This document shows, piece after piece, positions 1 to 5,733 of a stretch of DNA of 11,338 bases. Source of the DNA: Bacteroides sp. CAG:770 (lineage in GTDB: Bacteria; Bacteroidota; Bacteroidia; Bacteroidales; UBA932). The position numbers and the translations under genes were made by a program. The DNA lies in NCBI GenBank assembly GCA_000435075.1, contig FR890623.1, positions 1-11,338 on the forward strand, in the 5' to 3' direction. The notes under the pieces are model-generated. The model was not told where the DNA came from, ran no database searches, and saw nothing but the letters and a program-made list of their open reading frames with translations. Positions within the stretch are counted from its first letter, which is position 1; every line of letters begins with the position of its first letter.

Positions 1-60
1 TGACCTCTCTTTTGGTGATGTCCAGAATAACGGAAGTCCGGTGGCTGTCCCGCCGCGTCC
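1..60 (+). repeat. Direct repeat, copy 1 (upstream of crcB)
   Basis: Bases 1-40 are identical to 870-909. The next 20 bases match at 15 of 20 positions, so the two copies agree at about 55 of 60 positions. The repeat may extend left of the window. Its GC-rich tail (47-60) also recurs exactly at 845-858, just before copy 2. No open frame of convincing length crosses it. It ends about 30 bp before the crcB promoter. Its origin is not recognised; an old mobile-element fragment or an intergenic repeat family are both possible. Confidence 0.8.
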
Positions 61-88
61 TCCTTTCCACCGTCCCGCCATTGTCCAT

Positions 89-119
89 TTTGAACTGTCA
101 TTGACACTGATTATCTTTG
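89..119 (+). promoter_or_regulatory. Bacteroidota-type promoter of crcB
   Basis: A perfect TTTG (-33 box) lies at 89-92. Exactly 19 bp separate it from TATCTTTG at 112-119, which matches the -7 consensus TAnnTTTG. Transcription would start near 126. That leaves about 7 nt before the ATG at 133 and about 22 nt before the ATG at 148, so there is no room for a fluoride riboswitch in the leader. Confidence 0.75.
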
Positions 120-147
120 CGCGTTCAAATCAATGCCAGAAATTATG

Positions 148-519
148 TTGAGGTCAATGCTATTGGTCGGTGCCGGAAGTTTCATCGGTGGCGCACTCCG
201 CTATCTTGTGTCAACAGTCCTGCATCCTGTCGGCCGGTTCCCGATATCCACATTTGTTGTCAATGTCATCGGATGCCTGTTGATAGGTCTCCTCTGTGGC
301 CTTTTCTCGAAATATTCCACCACGTCGAGCCATTATTGCCTATTGCTTACAACCGGCCTGTGTGGCGGATTCACCACCTTCTCCACGTTTGCCAATGAAA
401 GCCTGTCAATGCTGCAATCAAGTGATTATCTGATGTTTACACTCTACATATCACTGAGCGTTGTCATAGGCATAATCGCTGTCATGCTTGGCTACAGTTT
501 GACCAGGATAATCTGCTGA
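148..519 (+). CDS. crcB: Fluoride ion channel FluC/CrcB
   Basis: This is a FluC family channel, an inner-membrane dual-topology dimer that exports fluoride and protects enolase and pyrophosphatase from it. The family signature is complete. Counting from the ATG at 148, it has the GG..RY segment (residues 15-20), TFVVNVIGC (36-44) with the conserved Asn, and GGFTTFSTF (74-82) with the Phe-box residues and the central sodium site region. The remainder forms four hydrophobic helices. Its 123 residues are normal for the family. An in-frame ATG at 133 adds five residues. I prefer 148 because a transcript starting near 126 leaves it a usable leader and because family members begin with a similar ML..LLVG. 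The gene stands alone with its own promoter and lies between the two copies of a 60-bp direct repeat. No riboswitch is visible. Confidence 0.93.
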   Translation: MRSMLLVGAGSFIGGALRYLVSTVLHPVGRFPISTFVVNVIGCLLIGLLCGLFSKYSTTSSHYCLLLTTGLCGGFTTFSTFANESLSMLQSSDYLMFTLYISLSVVIGIIAVMLGYSLTRIIC

Positions 520-750
520 GCATCTCGTCTGAGATAGTCGGGACGGTCTGAGGGACAGTCTTGTGGTTTTTCCGTCGGTACAGTCAGGGGTACAGTCTTG
601 TTGTTTTTAGGTCGTGACGACCATTTCAGTCTCCTGTCCTGATTCTGCCCTTGGAATGCCGGTCCAGTATTCGGATATGTCGGTATGATTGTCGGGACGG
701 CGCCACGGCCCTGCTTGTAACTAATTGATAGTCAGGTATCAAAAATAATC

Positions 751-791
751 GGTGTGGATTTTCGCCTAAAAAATCATCGAAAATCCACACC
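751..791 (-). terminator. 14-bp perfect hairpin, possible bidirectional terminator
   Basis: The arms 751-764 and 778-791 are perfectly complementary (14 bp) around a 13-nt loop. Read on the minus strand, the hairpin is followed by GATTATTTTT, a reasonable U tract for ending transcripts of the PAS gene at 949-1281. Read on the plus strand it is followed by AAATTTTAT, so it might also stop crcB transcripts. The stem is long and only moderately GC-rich, so it could instead be a palindromic repeat element. Confidence 0.5.
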
Positions 792-869
792 AAATTTTAT
801 ATCTCTTTGAATATCACCACTTTAAGTTATCCCTCCATGGCATCGTCCCGCCGCGTCCGTGGGTACCTT

Positions 870-929
870 TGACCTCTCTTTTGGTGATGTCCAGAATAAC
901 GGAAGTCCGATGGACGTCTCGCTGCGTCC
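870..929 (+). repeat. Direct repeat, copy 2 (next to the PAS gene 3' end)
   Basis: This is the second copy of the sequence at 1-60, in the same orientation, identical over the first 40 bases and diverging after that. It ends about 20 bp from the stop codon of the PAS gene. Together the two copies bracket crcB, about 870 bp apart. Confidence 0.8.
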
Positions 930-948
930 GCCTGACTAGCCGCGTCAC

Positions 949-1281
949 TTATGACCTCACGTAGTGCGGCAAATCTTCGGGAATGATCATTGAAATCTCA
1001 CAGAGCCCGGCCACTACGCCGTTCTCTTTCCACGCGCTCTGGAAAATCATCTTGTGCGCACCATTCTTCTCGATAGTGTACGAGTTCGTTCCGCCAGTCT
1101 CAAGCAGCTTCCTGATGATGCCCATCGCGTGCTCGTTGTGGCAGTCGAACAAATTCATGCCGATGAGATTTCCGCGCTTCTTGTACTGCTCGATAGCCCT
1201 GTCATTCATATAGACGATAATTCCGTCCTTGTCACAAACTGTAATGGAACAATTCAGTTCCTTTGCCCAATCCGGTATCAT
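949..1281 (-). CDS. Stand-alone PAS domain protein
   Basis: This 110-residue protein is a single PAS fold with no attached kinase, cyclase or DNA-binding domain. The PAS pattern is visible: the first beta hairpin ITVCDKDGIIVYMN (residues 13-26), then NLIGMNLFDCHNE (38-50), whose G.NL.DCH motif is typical of one PAS subgroup. The closing strands follow (SYTIEKNG, MIFQSAWKENG, AGLCEISM). The ligand is unknown; small-molecule or redox sensing is the general role of the fold. It is probably cytoplasmic. It has a good promoter at 1363-1393 and is likely monocistronic, possibly ending at the 751-791 hairpin. The start is uncertain. The best ribosome binding site sits 38 nt upstream and serves a different frame (see the leader ORF), while this ATG has no visible Shine-Dalgarno. 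Confidence 0.8.
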   Translation of the reverse strand: MIPDWAKELNCSITVCDKDGIIVYMNDRAIEQYKKRGNLIGMNLFDCHNEHAMGIIRKLLETGGTNSYTIEKNGAHKMIFQSAWKENGVVAGLCEISMIIPEDLPHYVRS

Positions 1282-1283
1282 AA

Positions 1284-1319
1284 TTATTGTGTTTGACGCC
1301 TCGGAATGCTCGAAATCAT
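1284..1319 (-). other. 11-codon leader ORF with strong RBS ahead of the PAS gene
   Basis: An ATG at 1319 is preceded by AGGAGG (1325-1330) with 5-nt spacing, the best ribosome binding site in this part of the window. It opens a frame of 11 codons ending in TAA two bases before the PAS ATG. The PAS frame itself is open upstream without a start codon, and its translation there (DDFEHSEASNTII) looks like ordinary protein. Either this is a translated leader that couples to the PAS gene, or the true PAS start was lost by a small indel near 1317-1319. Confidence 0.4.
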
Positions 1320-1362
1320 CTCACCCTCCTCAGCAGTGGTTCATAAATAATCTTGTCAATGC

Positions 1363-1393
1363 TAAAGTTACGCGTTTTTCCAGATTTGTCAAA
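1363..1393 (-). promoter_or_regulatory. Bacteroidota-type promoter of the PAS gene
   Basis: On the minus strand TTTG (1393-1390) is followed after exactly 19 bp by TAACTTTA (1370-1363), a 7 of 8 match to TAnnTTTG. Transcription would begin near 1356, giving a leader of roughly 35 nt to the AGGAGG-preceded ATG at 1319 and about 75 nt to the PAS ATG. Confidence 0.7.
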
Positions 1394-1451
1394 TGCCCGC
1401 ATATAAGATTCCGTCATCCATGGAGCACCGAAGCGTCCCAAAGTAGCAAGC

Positions 1452-2054
1452 CTACAATGTGCACCAGAACGTCACCAGGAACGGAATCGAAAAGTCCAGG
1501 ATGAAACCGTGGAAAATCGAGACCGCTGAATACTGTTCGCCTGACGACGCCATGATAATAGGCAAAGTCGTGTCCATGGAAGTGACGCCTCCAGACGAAA
1601 TCGGAGCGAGAGGTCCGAAAACTTTGGCCAGGACAGGCGACAGGAGCAAAGTGACCATCTCACGTATAATATTGGCCAGCAATGCGATAGTGCCAAGCTC
1701 CGCGCCCTTGTACTCGGTAATGAAAATACTGGAAAGAGAATAATAACCGAAGCCGGAACCTACCGCGAGGCAATCCAGCGGTGACCTGCCCGAAAGAATA
1801 AACGAAACCACAAGCGAACCGGTAAACGTGCCGAGCGCCGTTCCAAGCGGAAGCAACGCCATTCTCACGTCCAGAGACTTGAATTTCGTCACAATATTCC
1901 TGTCACTGCCGATGCCGATTCCGACACAAAGCAGAAGAGCGCAAAGCGCATAAAAAGTAAGGTCTCCGTCAATGATACTCTCCGGAACCATGCCCGAAAG
2001 ACCAGCGGCGATGCCTAGAATAAAGAAGCCGACAATGATCAAACTACCTTTCAT
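1452..2054 (-). CDS. lysO: LysO-type lysine exporter, large C-terminal part
   Basis: This is a polytopic inner-membrane protein matching the C-terminal two thirds of E. coli LysO (YbjE, DUF340), which exports L-lysine and toxic lysine analogues. The recognisable signature is GSGFGYYSLSSIFITE (residues 99-114), followed by N..RE (128-132), GGVTSMDTTLP (155-165) and FHGFILDFSIP (181-191). E. coli LysO has about 299 residues; this 200-residue piece plus the 90-residue ORF upstream makes 290. The first hydrophobic segment lines up with the middle of LysO, so the N-terminal helices come from the neighbouring ORF 68 nt upstream. The two are probably co-transcribed. No promoter was recognised between them. 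Confidence 0.85.
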   Translation of the reverse strand: MKGSLIIVGFFILGIAAGLSGMVPESIIDGDLTFYALCALLLCVGIGIGSDRNIVTKFKSLDVRMALLPLGTALGTFTGSLVVSFILSGRSPLDCLAVGSGFGYYSLSSIFITEYKGAELGTIALLANIIREMVTLLLSPVLAKVFGPLAPISSGGVTSMDTTLPIIMASSGEQYSAVSIFHGFILDFSIPFLVTFWCTL

Positions 2055-2122
2055 TTCGCAAAAAAAACTATCGTCAGAAAACCTGAAAAAACATGTTGAC
2101 AGACATTGGTCAGTTCAGTGAA

Positions 2123-2395
2123 CTATGCCTTTCTCCTCTTCTGTATGTACCTCCACAACAGCCATGCGCAGACGCAGCTGCCAAGAATACTTGCCACAGA
2201 GATTGCCATGGCATCCAGACCGAGGACAGGAAGAGCCGCGATAATCTTCTTATTGCCGCCTACCTCTACGCCGAGTAGGAACAATAGCAGCCAGATCAAT
2301 ACCGTAATGGCCTTTGACGTCCACGAACAGTCACGCTTTCTCAGAAGCGCACCGATGACGACACCGCCCAACATGAAACTTATGACAGTAAACAT
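2123..2395 (-). CDS. LysO N-terminal part (DUF340 small membrane protein)
   Basis: This 90-residue membrane protein has three predicted hydrophobic helices (about residues 3-18, 30-48, 58-83) and a basic tail WRYIQKRRKA. It corresponds to the N-terminal third of LysO, including the LLLFLLGVEVG segment that aligns with LFFMGISL of E. coli LysO. It is followed by the large LysO part after 68 nt in a different frame. From memory, split LysO proteins occur in other Bacteroidota, so this is more likely a two-subunit transporter than a frameshifted gene; the well-formed start of each half supports that. It is the first gene of the pair, and no clear promoter was found upstream. Confidence 0.75.
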   Translation of the reverse strand: MFTVISFMLGGVVIGALLRKRDCSWTSKAITVLIWLLLFLLGVEVGGNKKIIAALPVLGLDAMAISVASILGSCVCAWLLWRYIQKRRKA

Positions 2396-2483
2396 ATTCC
2401 AACTATTTTATCCGATTTTGAACGTTATCAAACTTATTGAGCGCTATCACTCGTTAGAAGACTGCAAGCCCAACGCACTTTTC

Positions 2484-2529
2484 GTGCACGTTAGCTCACC
2501 ATAAATCCCTCCCCTCGGGGAAGGGACTT
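2484..2529 (+). repeat. Dispersed ~45-bp repeat, copy 1, with hairpin
   Basis: The sequence starts gtgcacgtta and includes the shared block centred on cctcggggaa. It matches 5475-5519 with one indel and several substitutions. The right half can fold: CCCT/AGGG and CCC/GGG pairs surround a small loop at 2507-2525. It lies 54 bp beyond the GSCFA stop, where on the minus strand the hairpin is followed by ATTTAT and could act as a weak terminator. Confidence 0.6.
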
Positions 2530-2582
2530 GCCCTCGCCCATGCGGACTCCAAAAGCAGTGTCTCCCAAGTGCGCAGCCTGAT

Positions 2583-3452
2583 TTACTTATCCGTAATAGG
2601 CCTGTGACGGGACTGGAGAAAAGATTTGCGGTTCCTTTCAAGCTGAGGAAAATCCTCCTTTGCCAATGCAAACTCACAGAATCTCTCCCAGATGTAATTT
2701 ACAGCCTGAGCAGAAGGATGAACCATGTCTTCAGCATAGAACCTGTATGAACGCAGTTCATCCATCATAATCTCATATGCCGGAAAATAGCAACATTGGT
2801 CAGGATGCTTCCTGATGACTGAATCTTCGGCCAGGAGCAAAGTGCTCTTGCTCAGCTGGTTGCCGTGCGCACCATCCTTCATGTGACGTATCGGACTGAC
2901 CGTTAAAATGAAACGCTTTGAAGGATACTTCTCCACAAGGGAATTGAGAAGAACCTCGCACATCTTCATAGAAAGGCACTCCCTGGTAAACTCCTTGGCA
3001 TCACGCTTCAGGCAATTCGACACAACTTCTCCGGTAGCATTGACACGGAAAGTCCAGGCGGTGCCCAATGTGATGATGACGGTGGATGCCTTCTTGAAAA
3101 ACTCCGAAGCCTCTGATAGCGAGGCATTTGCATCATTGACAAACTCCTCCTTCGTGCTCCTCGCCGCTGCGGTATGGTGGCTGAACGAACAGAAAAGCTC
3201 CGAACCGGCACCCATCTGGACGCACTCGTCCTCGCTGAAAGGGACGGCCGAATCCAGTCTGCGAATCGAATTGCAGACGGAGACAGGATTGTACAACGTC
3301 CCGAAAGGATTCACCATGACGTTGAAGCCCATGTCCTTCATTATGTTGCCGATGTTATCCGAAAAACAACTTCCAAGCAGCAGGATTCCATCACCGAAAC
3401 CTATCTTAATGCTGCTTTCTTGAAATTCTACCGGAGTTTGTAACTTGATCAT
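2583..3452 (-). CDS. GSCFA family protein (SGNH/GDSL-like hydrolase fold)
   Basis: This is a GSCFA domain protein, a family frequent in Bacteroidota and related to SGNH/GDSL esterases; substrates are not established. Motifs in order: GSCF (residues 27-30) with the putative nucleophile Ser, NPFGTLYNP (48-56), TLGTAW (128-133), TVSPIRH (184-190), the YFPAYEI..DELR segment (222-234) and DMVHPS (242-247), which would supply the catalytic Asp/His. There is no signal peptide, so it is probably cytoplasmic. The 289 residues are close to family length. Its ATG lies 12 nt after the stop of the upstream secreted-protein gene, so the two form an operon driven by the promoter near 4090-4121. Confidence 0.88.
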   Translation of the reverse strand: MIKLQTPVEFQESSIKIGFGDGILLLGSCFSDNIGNIMKDMGFNVMVNPFGTLYNPVSVCNSIRRLDSAVPFSEDECVQMGAGSELFCSFSHHTAAARSTKEEFVNDANASLSEASEFFKKASTVIITLGTAWTFRVNATGEVVSNCLKRDAKEFTRECLSMKMCEVLLNSLVEKYPSKRFILTVSPIRHMKDGAHGNQLSKSTLLLAEDSVIRKHPDQCCYFPAYEIMMDELRSYRFYAEDMVHPSAQAVNYIWERFCEFALAKEDFPQLERNRKSFLQSRHRPITDK

Positions 3453-3464
3453 ACCAAATATCTA

Positions 3465-3971
3465 TTACTTCAAATCTTCTTCATAATACTCCGCGAAAGG
3501 CCATCCCGCAGACGTATAGAGGGGAATCATCGCGCCTGTCAGACGGCTGAGGAAATCCTGATATCCGGAAAGACTTGCAGGGGCAGACCATGCGACCTCC
3601 CTTATTTCATCCTGAGTATAGAATCCGCCATAAGGCTCACGTACCATGATGTCGATGTGGCGCTTGCCGACATTGAGCATATACGCCCCTCTGTCATTGA
3701 TTTTATCCGAAACCGCGAGTCTCACAACCGAATTGCGGCCGCCTTTTGTCAATGTTATTCCGTTGTTTTTCAGGATTTTGGAAGAAAGTCCGATATAAGT
3801 ATCGACCATATTGTCATTCTCAAGTGCTGAGACAGTAATCTCTGACTGGAGAGATACTTTTCCGGATAACTCCTTGATTTCCAATGGCTCCGGTACGATT
3901 TTCACTGCCGCTGATGCCAAAACTGAAACTGACATGAGCAGTGTGACCAAAAATAATTTGCTTCTTGTCAT
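3465..3971 (-). CDS. Secreted GH20-like protein lacking the catalytic barrel
   Basis: Counting from the ATG at 3971, residues 1-21 form a signal peptide ending ASA. What follows resembles the small N-terminal domain of family 20 beta-N-acetylhexosaminidases: VKIVPEPLEIKE (23-34), then RGAYMLNVGKRHIDIMVREPYGGFY (94-118), the strands that normally lead into the catalytic barrel. Instead of the barrel, the sequence passes at about residues 119-125 to EVAWSAP and YQDFLSRL (125-144), which resemble the extreme C-terminus of GH20 enzymes. About 300 residues with the Asp-Glu catalytic pair are missing, so enzyme activity is not expected. It could be a deletion relic or a retained periplasmic binding domain. 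An in-frame ATG at 4088 is rejected because it lies upstream of the likely transcription start. The GH20 assignment rests on pattern recognition, not on an alignment. Confidence 0.6.
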   Translation of the reverse strand: MTRSKLFLVTLLMSVSVLASAAVKIVPEPLEIKELSGKVSLQSEITVSALENDNMVDTYIGLSSKILKNNGITLTKGGRNSVVRLAVSDKINDRGAYMLNVGKRHIDIMVREPYGGFYTQDEIREVAWSAPASLSGYQDFLSRLTGAMIPLYTSAGWPFAEYYEEDLK

Positions 3972-4089
3972 AAATGATAATAGATATTTAGAGTGTTTAG
4001 TATGTCTTTTTATGTCATCATTCAATGTCACCGGATCGATATCCCGCGAGACGTGTTTTGCGGTTGTCGACACGTATGTGAAAATCAAA

Positions 4090-4121
4090 CAAAATTACTC
4101 AAATTATCATTGACCTACAAG
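4090..4121 (-). promoter_or_regulatory. Promoter of the GH20-like/GSCFA operon
   Basis: On the minus strand, CTTG (4121-4118, 3 of 4) is followed after 20 bp by TAATTTTG (4097-4090), a perfect TAnnTTTG. Transcription would begin near 4083, giving about 110 nt of leader to the chosen start at 3971 and excluding the in-frame ATG at 4088. Confidence 0.55.
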
Positions 4122-4140
4122 TCGGGATTCACTAACTTTG
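4109..4140 (+). promoter_or_regulatory. Promoter of the exported beta-barrel gene
   Basis: ATTG (4109-4112, 3 of 4) is followed after 20 bp by a perfect TAACTTTG at 4133-4140. Transcription would start near 4147, which rules out the TTG at 4138 as a start codon. The site interleaves with the minus-strand promoter at 4090-4121, so the two divergent promoters probably cannot be occupied at once. Confidence 0.6.
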
Positions 4141-4161
4141 TGCAATATGACAAAACATATC

Positions 4162-5460
4162 ATGAATTTGAAAATTTTTGCGGCTGCGACCATCCTTTTC
4201 TGTGTCAATGCCAGTGCGCAGGATTTCTTCTCCTGGGGGTTCGGAATGCCTGAACCCCAGCCCAAAGAAAAGAGAGTGAAGTTCATCTACGACGCCTATT
4301 TCGACTATAAGTTCGACAACCGCGAATTTGATAGCGGAAAAGAGCAATTCACTGAGTCAATGACACTTTACGGTGCCAGGCTCACTCCTTCCGTAGGCCT
4401 TCAGGTCAGGCAGAACGCCAATGTCATACATAAGCTGATGGCCGGCATTGACGTGATGAAAGACTTCGGTCGTCATCCTTCTGCGGTAGCATCCAGCCCT
4501 GAGTGCGACAGGGGGCTGGAGAACACGCGTCTCTTCCGGGAAATTACCATGTACTATGGCATTGACGCGAACCTTGGGACGTGGAACGTGAAGGGCTACG
4601 CCGGTATTTTTCCGCGTCATCTTGCGGAAGGCGATTATTCGCAGGCCTTCTTCTCGGATTCCCTGAAATTCTATGACAATAATCTCGAAGGTGCATTGAT
4701 AAAGGCCCATGGACCAAAGACTTACCTTGAACTTGCCTTTGACTGGGACGGCCAGTACGGTTCTTATCGTAGGGAACAGTTCAATGCCTTCGGGTACGGA
4801 AAGTATATTTTCAATGACTTCGTGTCCGCCGGCCTGGCGTTCAAATATCATCATTATGCCAATGCCGCCGAGTATGGAAGCGTCGTGGATGATGCTATGG
4901 TCCAGCCATTTGTCCGTTTTGGTTTTGAAAAATTCTGCGGCTGGCAGGACATTTCTGCAACATTGGCCTGGTACCAGTCATTGCAGCAAGACAGGCGTCA
5001 GAAGTATGGTCAGAGCAATCCCGGAGGAGGGGAGTTTACAGTGTCATTGAGAAACTGGAATGTCGGCATTGAAAACAGGCTTTACTACGGCAGGGACCTG
5101 ATGCCTTTCTACAACTATGTGGACGACGGCGGATTCAAATACGGCAATAACCTCTATGCCGGTTCTCCTTTCTACAGGGTGGTTCCGGTCAATGACAGCG
5201 GCTGGCATCTTTATGACAGACTTGAGGTGTATTGGCAGCCGCATATCGCTGATTTCATGGATCTCAGGCTCTCGATTGTCTCACATTTCCCGGACGGTTT
5301 CAAGTATGCGGGAATGCAGCAGAAACTCTCCCTGATTTTCAGCCTGGACAAACTGCTGAACCCTTCCAATCCGACCGGACGGGCAGTCAGAAGTAATATT
5401 TCCAGGCGGGACCGCAGACGCGGCAGTTATGAATATCAGGGACCGCTGTTTGGAATCTGA
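4162..5460 (+). CDS. Exported protein, probable outer-membrane beta-barrel
   Basis: I do not recognise a named family. From the ATG at 4162 the protein has 432 residues and a clear signal peptide (residues 1-19, hydrophobic core IFAAATILF, cut after ASA before Gln). The mature part is rich in aromatic residues and Gly, with many alternating polar/hydrophobic strands (for example SMTLYGARLTPSVGLQVRQ, KTYLELAFDWD, WNVGIENRLYYG, MQQKLSLIFSLD) and no long hydrophobic helix. That pattern fits an outer-membrane beta-barrel or porin-like protein; an Arg-rich tail follows the last strand. Alternative starts are TTG 4138 and ATG 4147. 4162 leaves a short leader behind the predicted transcription start and gives the cleanest signal peptide. 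The gene appears monocistronic. Its substrate is unknown. Confidence 0.7.
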   Translation: MNLKIFAAATILFCVNASAQDFFSWGFGMPEPQPKEKRVKFIYDAYFDYKFDNREFDSGKEQFTESMTLYGARLTPSVGLQVRQNANVIHKLMAGIDVMKDFGRHPSAVASSPECDRGLENTRLFREITMYYGIDANLGTWNVKGYAGIFPRHLAEGDYSQAFFSDSLKFYDNNLEGALIKAHGPKTYLELAFDWDGQYGSYRREQFNAFGYGKYIFNDFVSAGLAFKYHHYANAAEYGSVVDDAMVQPFVRFGFEKFCGWQDISATLAWYQSLQQDRRQKYGQSNPGGGEFTVSLRNWNVGIENRLYYGRDLMPFYNYVDDGGFKYGNNLYAGSPFYRVVPVNDSGWHLYDRLEVYWQPHIADFMDLRLSIVSHFPDGFKYAGMQQKLSLIFSLDKLLNPSNPTGRAVRSNISRRDRRRGSYEYQGPLFGI

Positions 5461-5474
5461 TTTCTGGCATGTGT

Positions 5475-5519
5475 GTGCACGTTACTTTCACTGAATCCCT
5501 CACCTCGGGGAATGGATTT
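5475..5519 (+). repeat. Dispersed ~45-bp repeat, copy 2
   Basis: This is the second copy of the repeat at 2484-2529, in the same orientation. It shares gtgcacgtta, aatccctc and cctcggggaa with intervening changes and a 1-bp indel. It begins 14 bp after the stop of the beta-barrel gene. The outer arms ATCC (5495-5498) and GGAT (5514-5517) pair, so a hairpin is still possible although the inner stem is weaker than in copy 1. Confidence 0.6.
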
Positions 5520-5529
5520 ATCTGTTCTA

Positions 5530-5578
5530 CCGGACTCATAATCTGGAGGTTATAGGTTTAAGCCCTATCTAGTCCACC
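5530..5578 (+). pseudogene. tRNA-Met(CAU)-like 3' half, probable attachment-site remnant
   Basis: An anticodon arm can be folded: stem CCGGA (5530-5534) with TCTGG (5542-5546), one G-U pair, around the loop CTCATAA with anticodon CAT at 5537-5539. A 5-nt variable loop follows, then a perfect T stem ATAGG/CCTAT (5552-5556/5564-5568) and the 3' acceptor strand CTAGTCC with A and CC. The matching 5' acceptor GGACTAG and a D arm are absent from the preceding bases. The T loop reads TTTAAGC, losing the usual C56. This is therefore a 3' tRNA fragment, not a working gene. Such fragments are left when integrative elements use the 3' end of a tRNA gene as attachment site. Confidence 0.8.
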
Positions 5579-5583
5579 CTGAT

Positions 5584-5621
5584 AATCAGCAACTTAGAAG
5601 AAATTTGAGTTGCTGATTTTT
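5584..5621 (+). terminator. Intrinsic terminator after the tRNA fragment
   Basis: Arms 5584-5594 and 5608-5618 pair perfectly (11 bp, core ATCAGCAACT). Four further inner pairs, two of them G-U, leave a 5-nt loop. The hairpin runs into TTTTT at 5617-5621. It is placed as expected for the terminator of the tRNA whose 3' half precedes it. Confidence 0.75.
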
Positions 5622-5733
5622 CGTTTCGGGAAAACAATGGGAAAACACAGCGATTCATGGCGTTGGTTGACAATATGTCCGACTGAGGAATCTGCATATC
5701 TTTTACAAATTAAAATGTATTATAATTCGAACG

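Larger units (their letters stand above)
520..948. other. 429-bp intergenic stretch rich in short repeats, no gene seen
   Basis: No convincing coding frame is present on either strand. It contains a small hairpin (522-535), two copies of a 17-bp near-identical sequence (555-571 and 592-608, one mismatch), and a 6-bp-arm palindrome (610-622) without a T tract. It also holds the decamer gtcgggacgg twice (537-546, 691-700), the strong hairpin at 751-791 and copy 2 of the 60-bp repeat (870-929). This density of repeats suggests decayed mobile or repetitive DNA rather than regulatory DNA only. Confidence 0.6.

Noticed and set aside
93..147. Fluoride riboswitch in front of crcB
   Set aside because: The promoter predicts a start near 126, leaving at most about 22 nt of leader; no pseudoknot-type aptamer sequence is seen.
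610..622. Palindrome GGTCGTGACGACC as terminator of crcB
   Set aside because: The stem is 6 bp with a 1-nt centre and there is no T tract after it on either strand.
3972..4088. Longer N-terminus of the GH20-like protein from ATG 4088
   Set aside because: It would place 39 charged residues before a clean signal peptide and begin upstream of the predicted transcription start.
4138..4161. TTG start at 4138 for the beta-barrel gene
   Set aside because: It lies inside the -7 box; transcription should begin near 4147.
5503..5578. Complete tRNA-Met gene
   Set aside because: The bases where the 5' acceptor and D arm should be show neither GGACTAG nor a D-arm pattern, and the T loop has lost C56; only the 3' half is supported.
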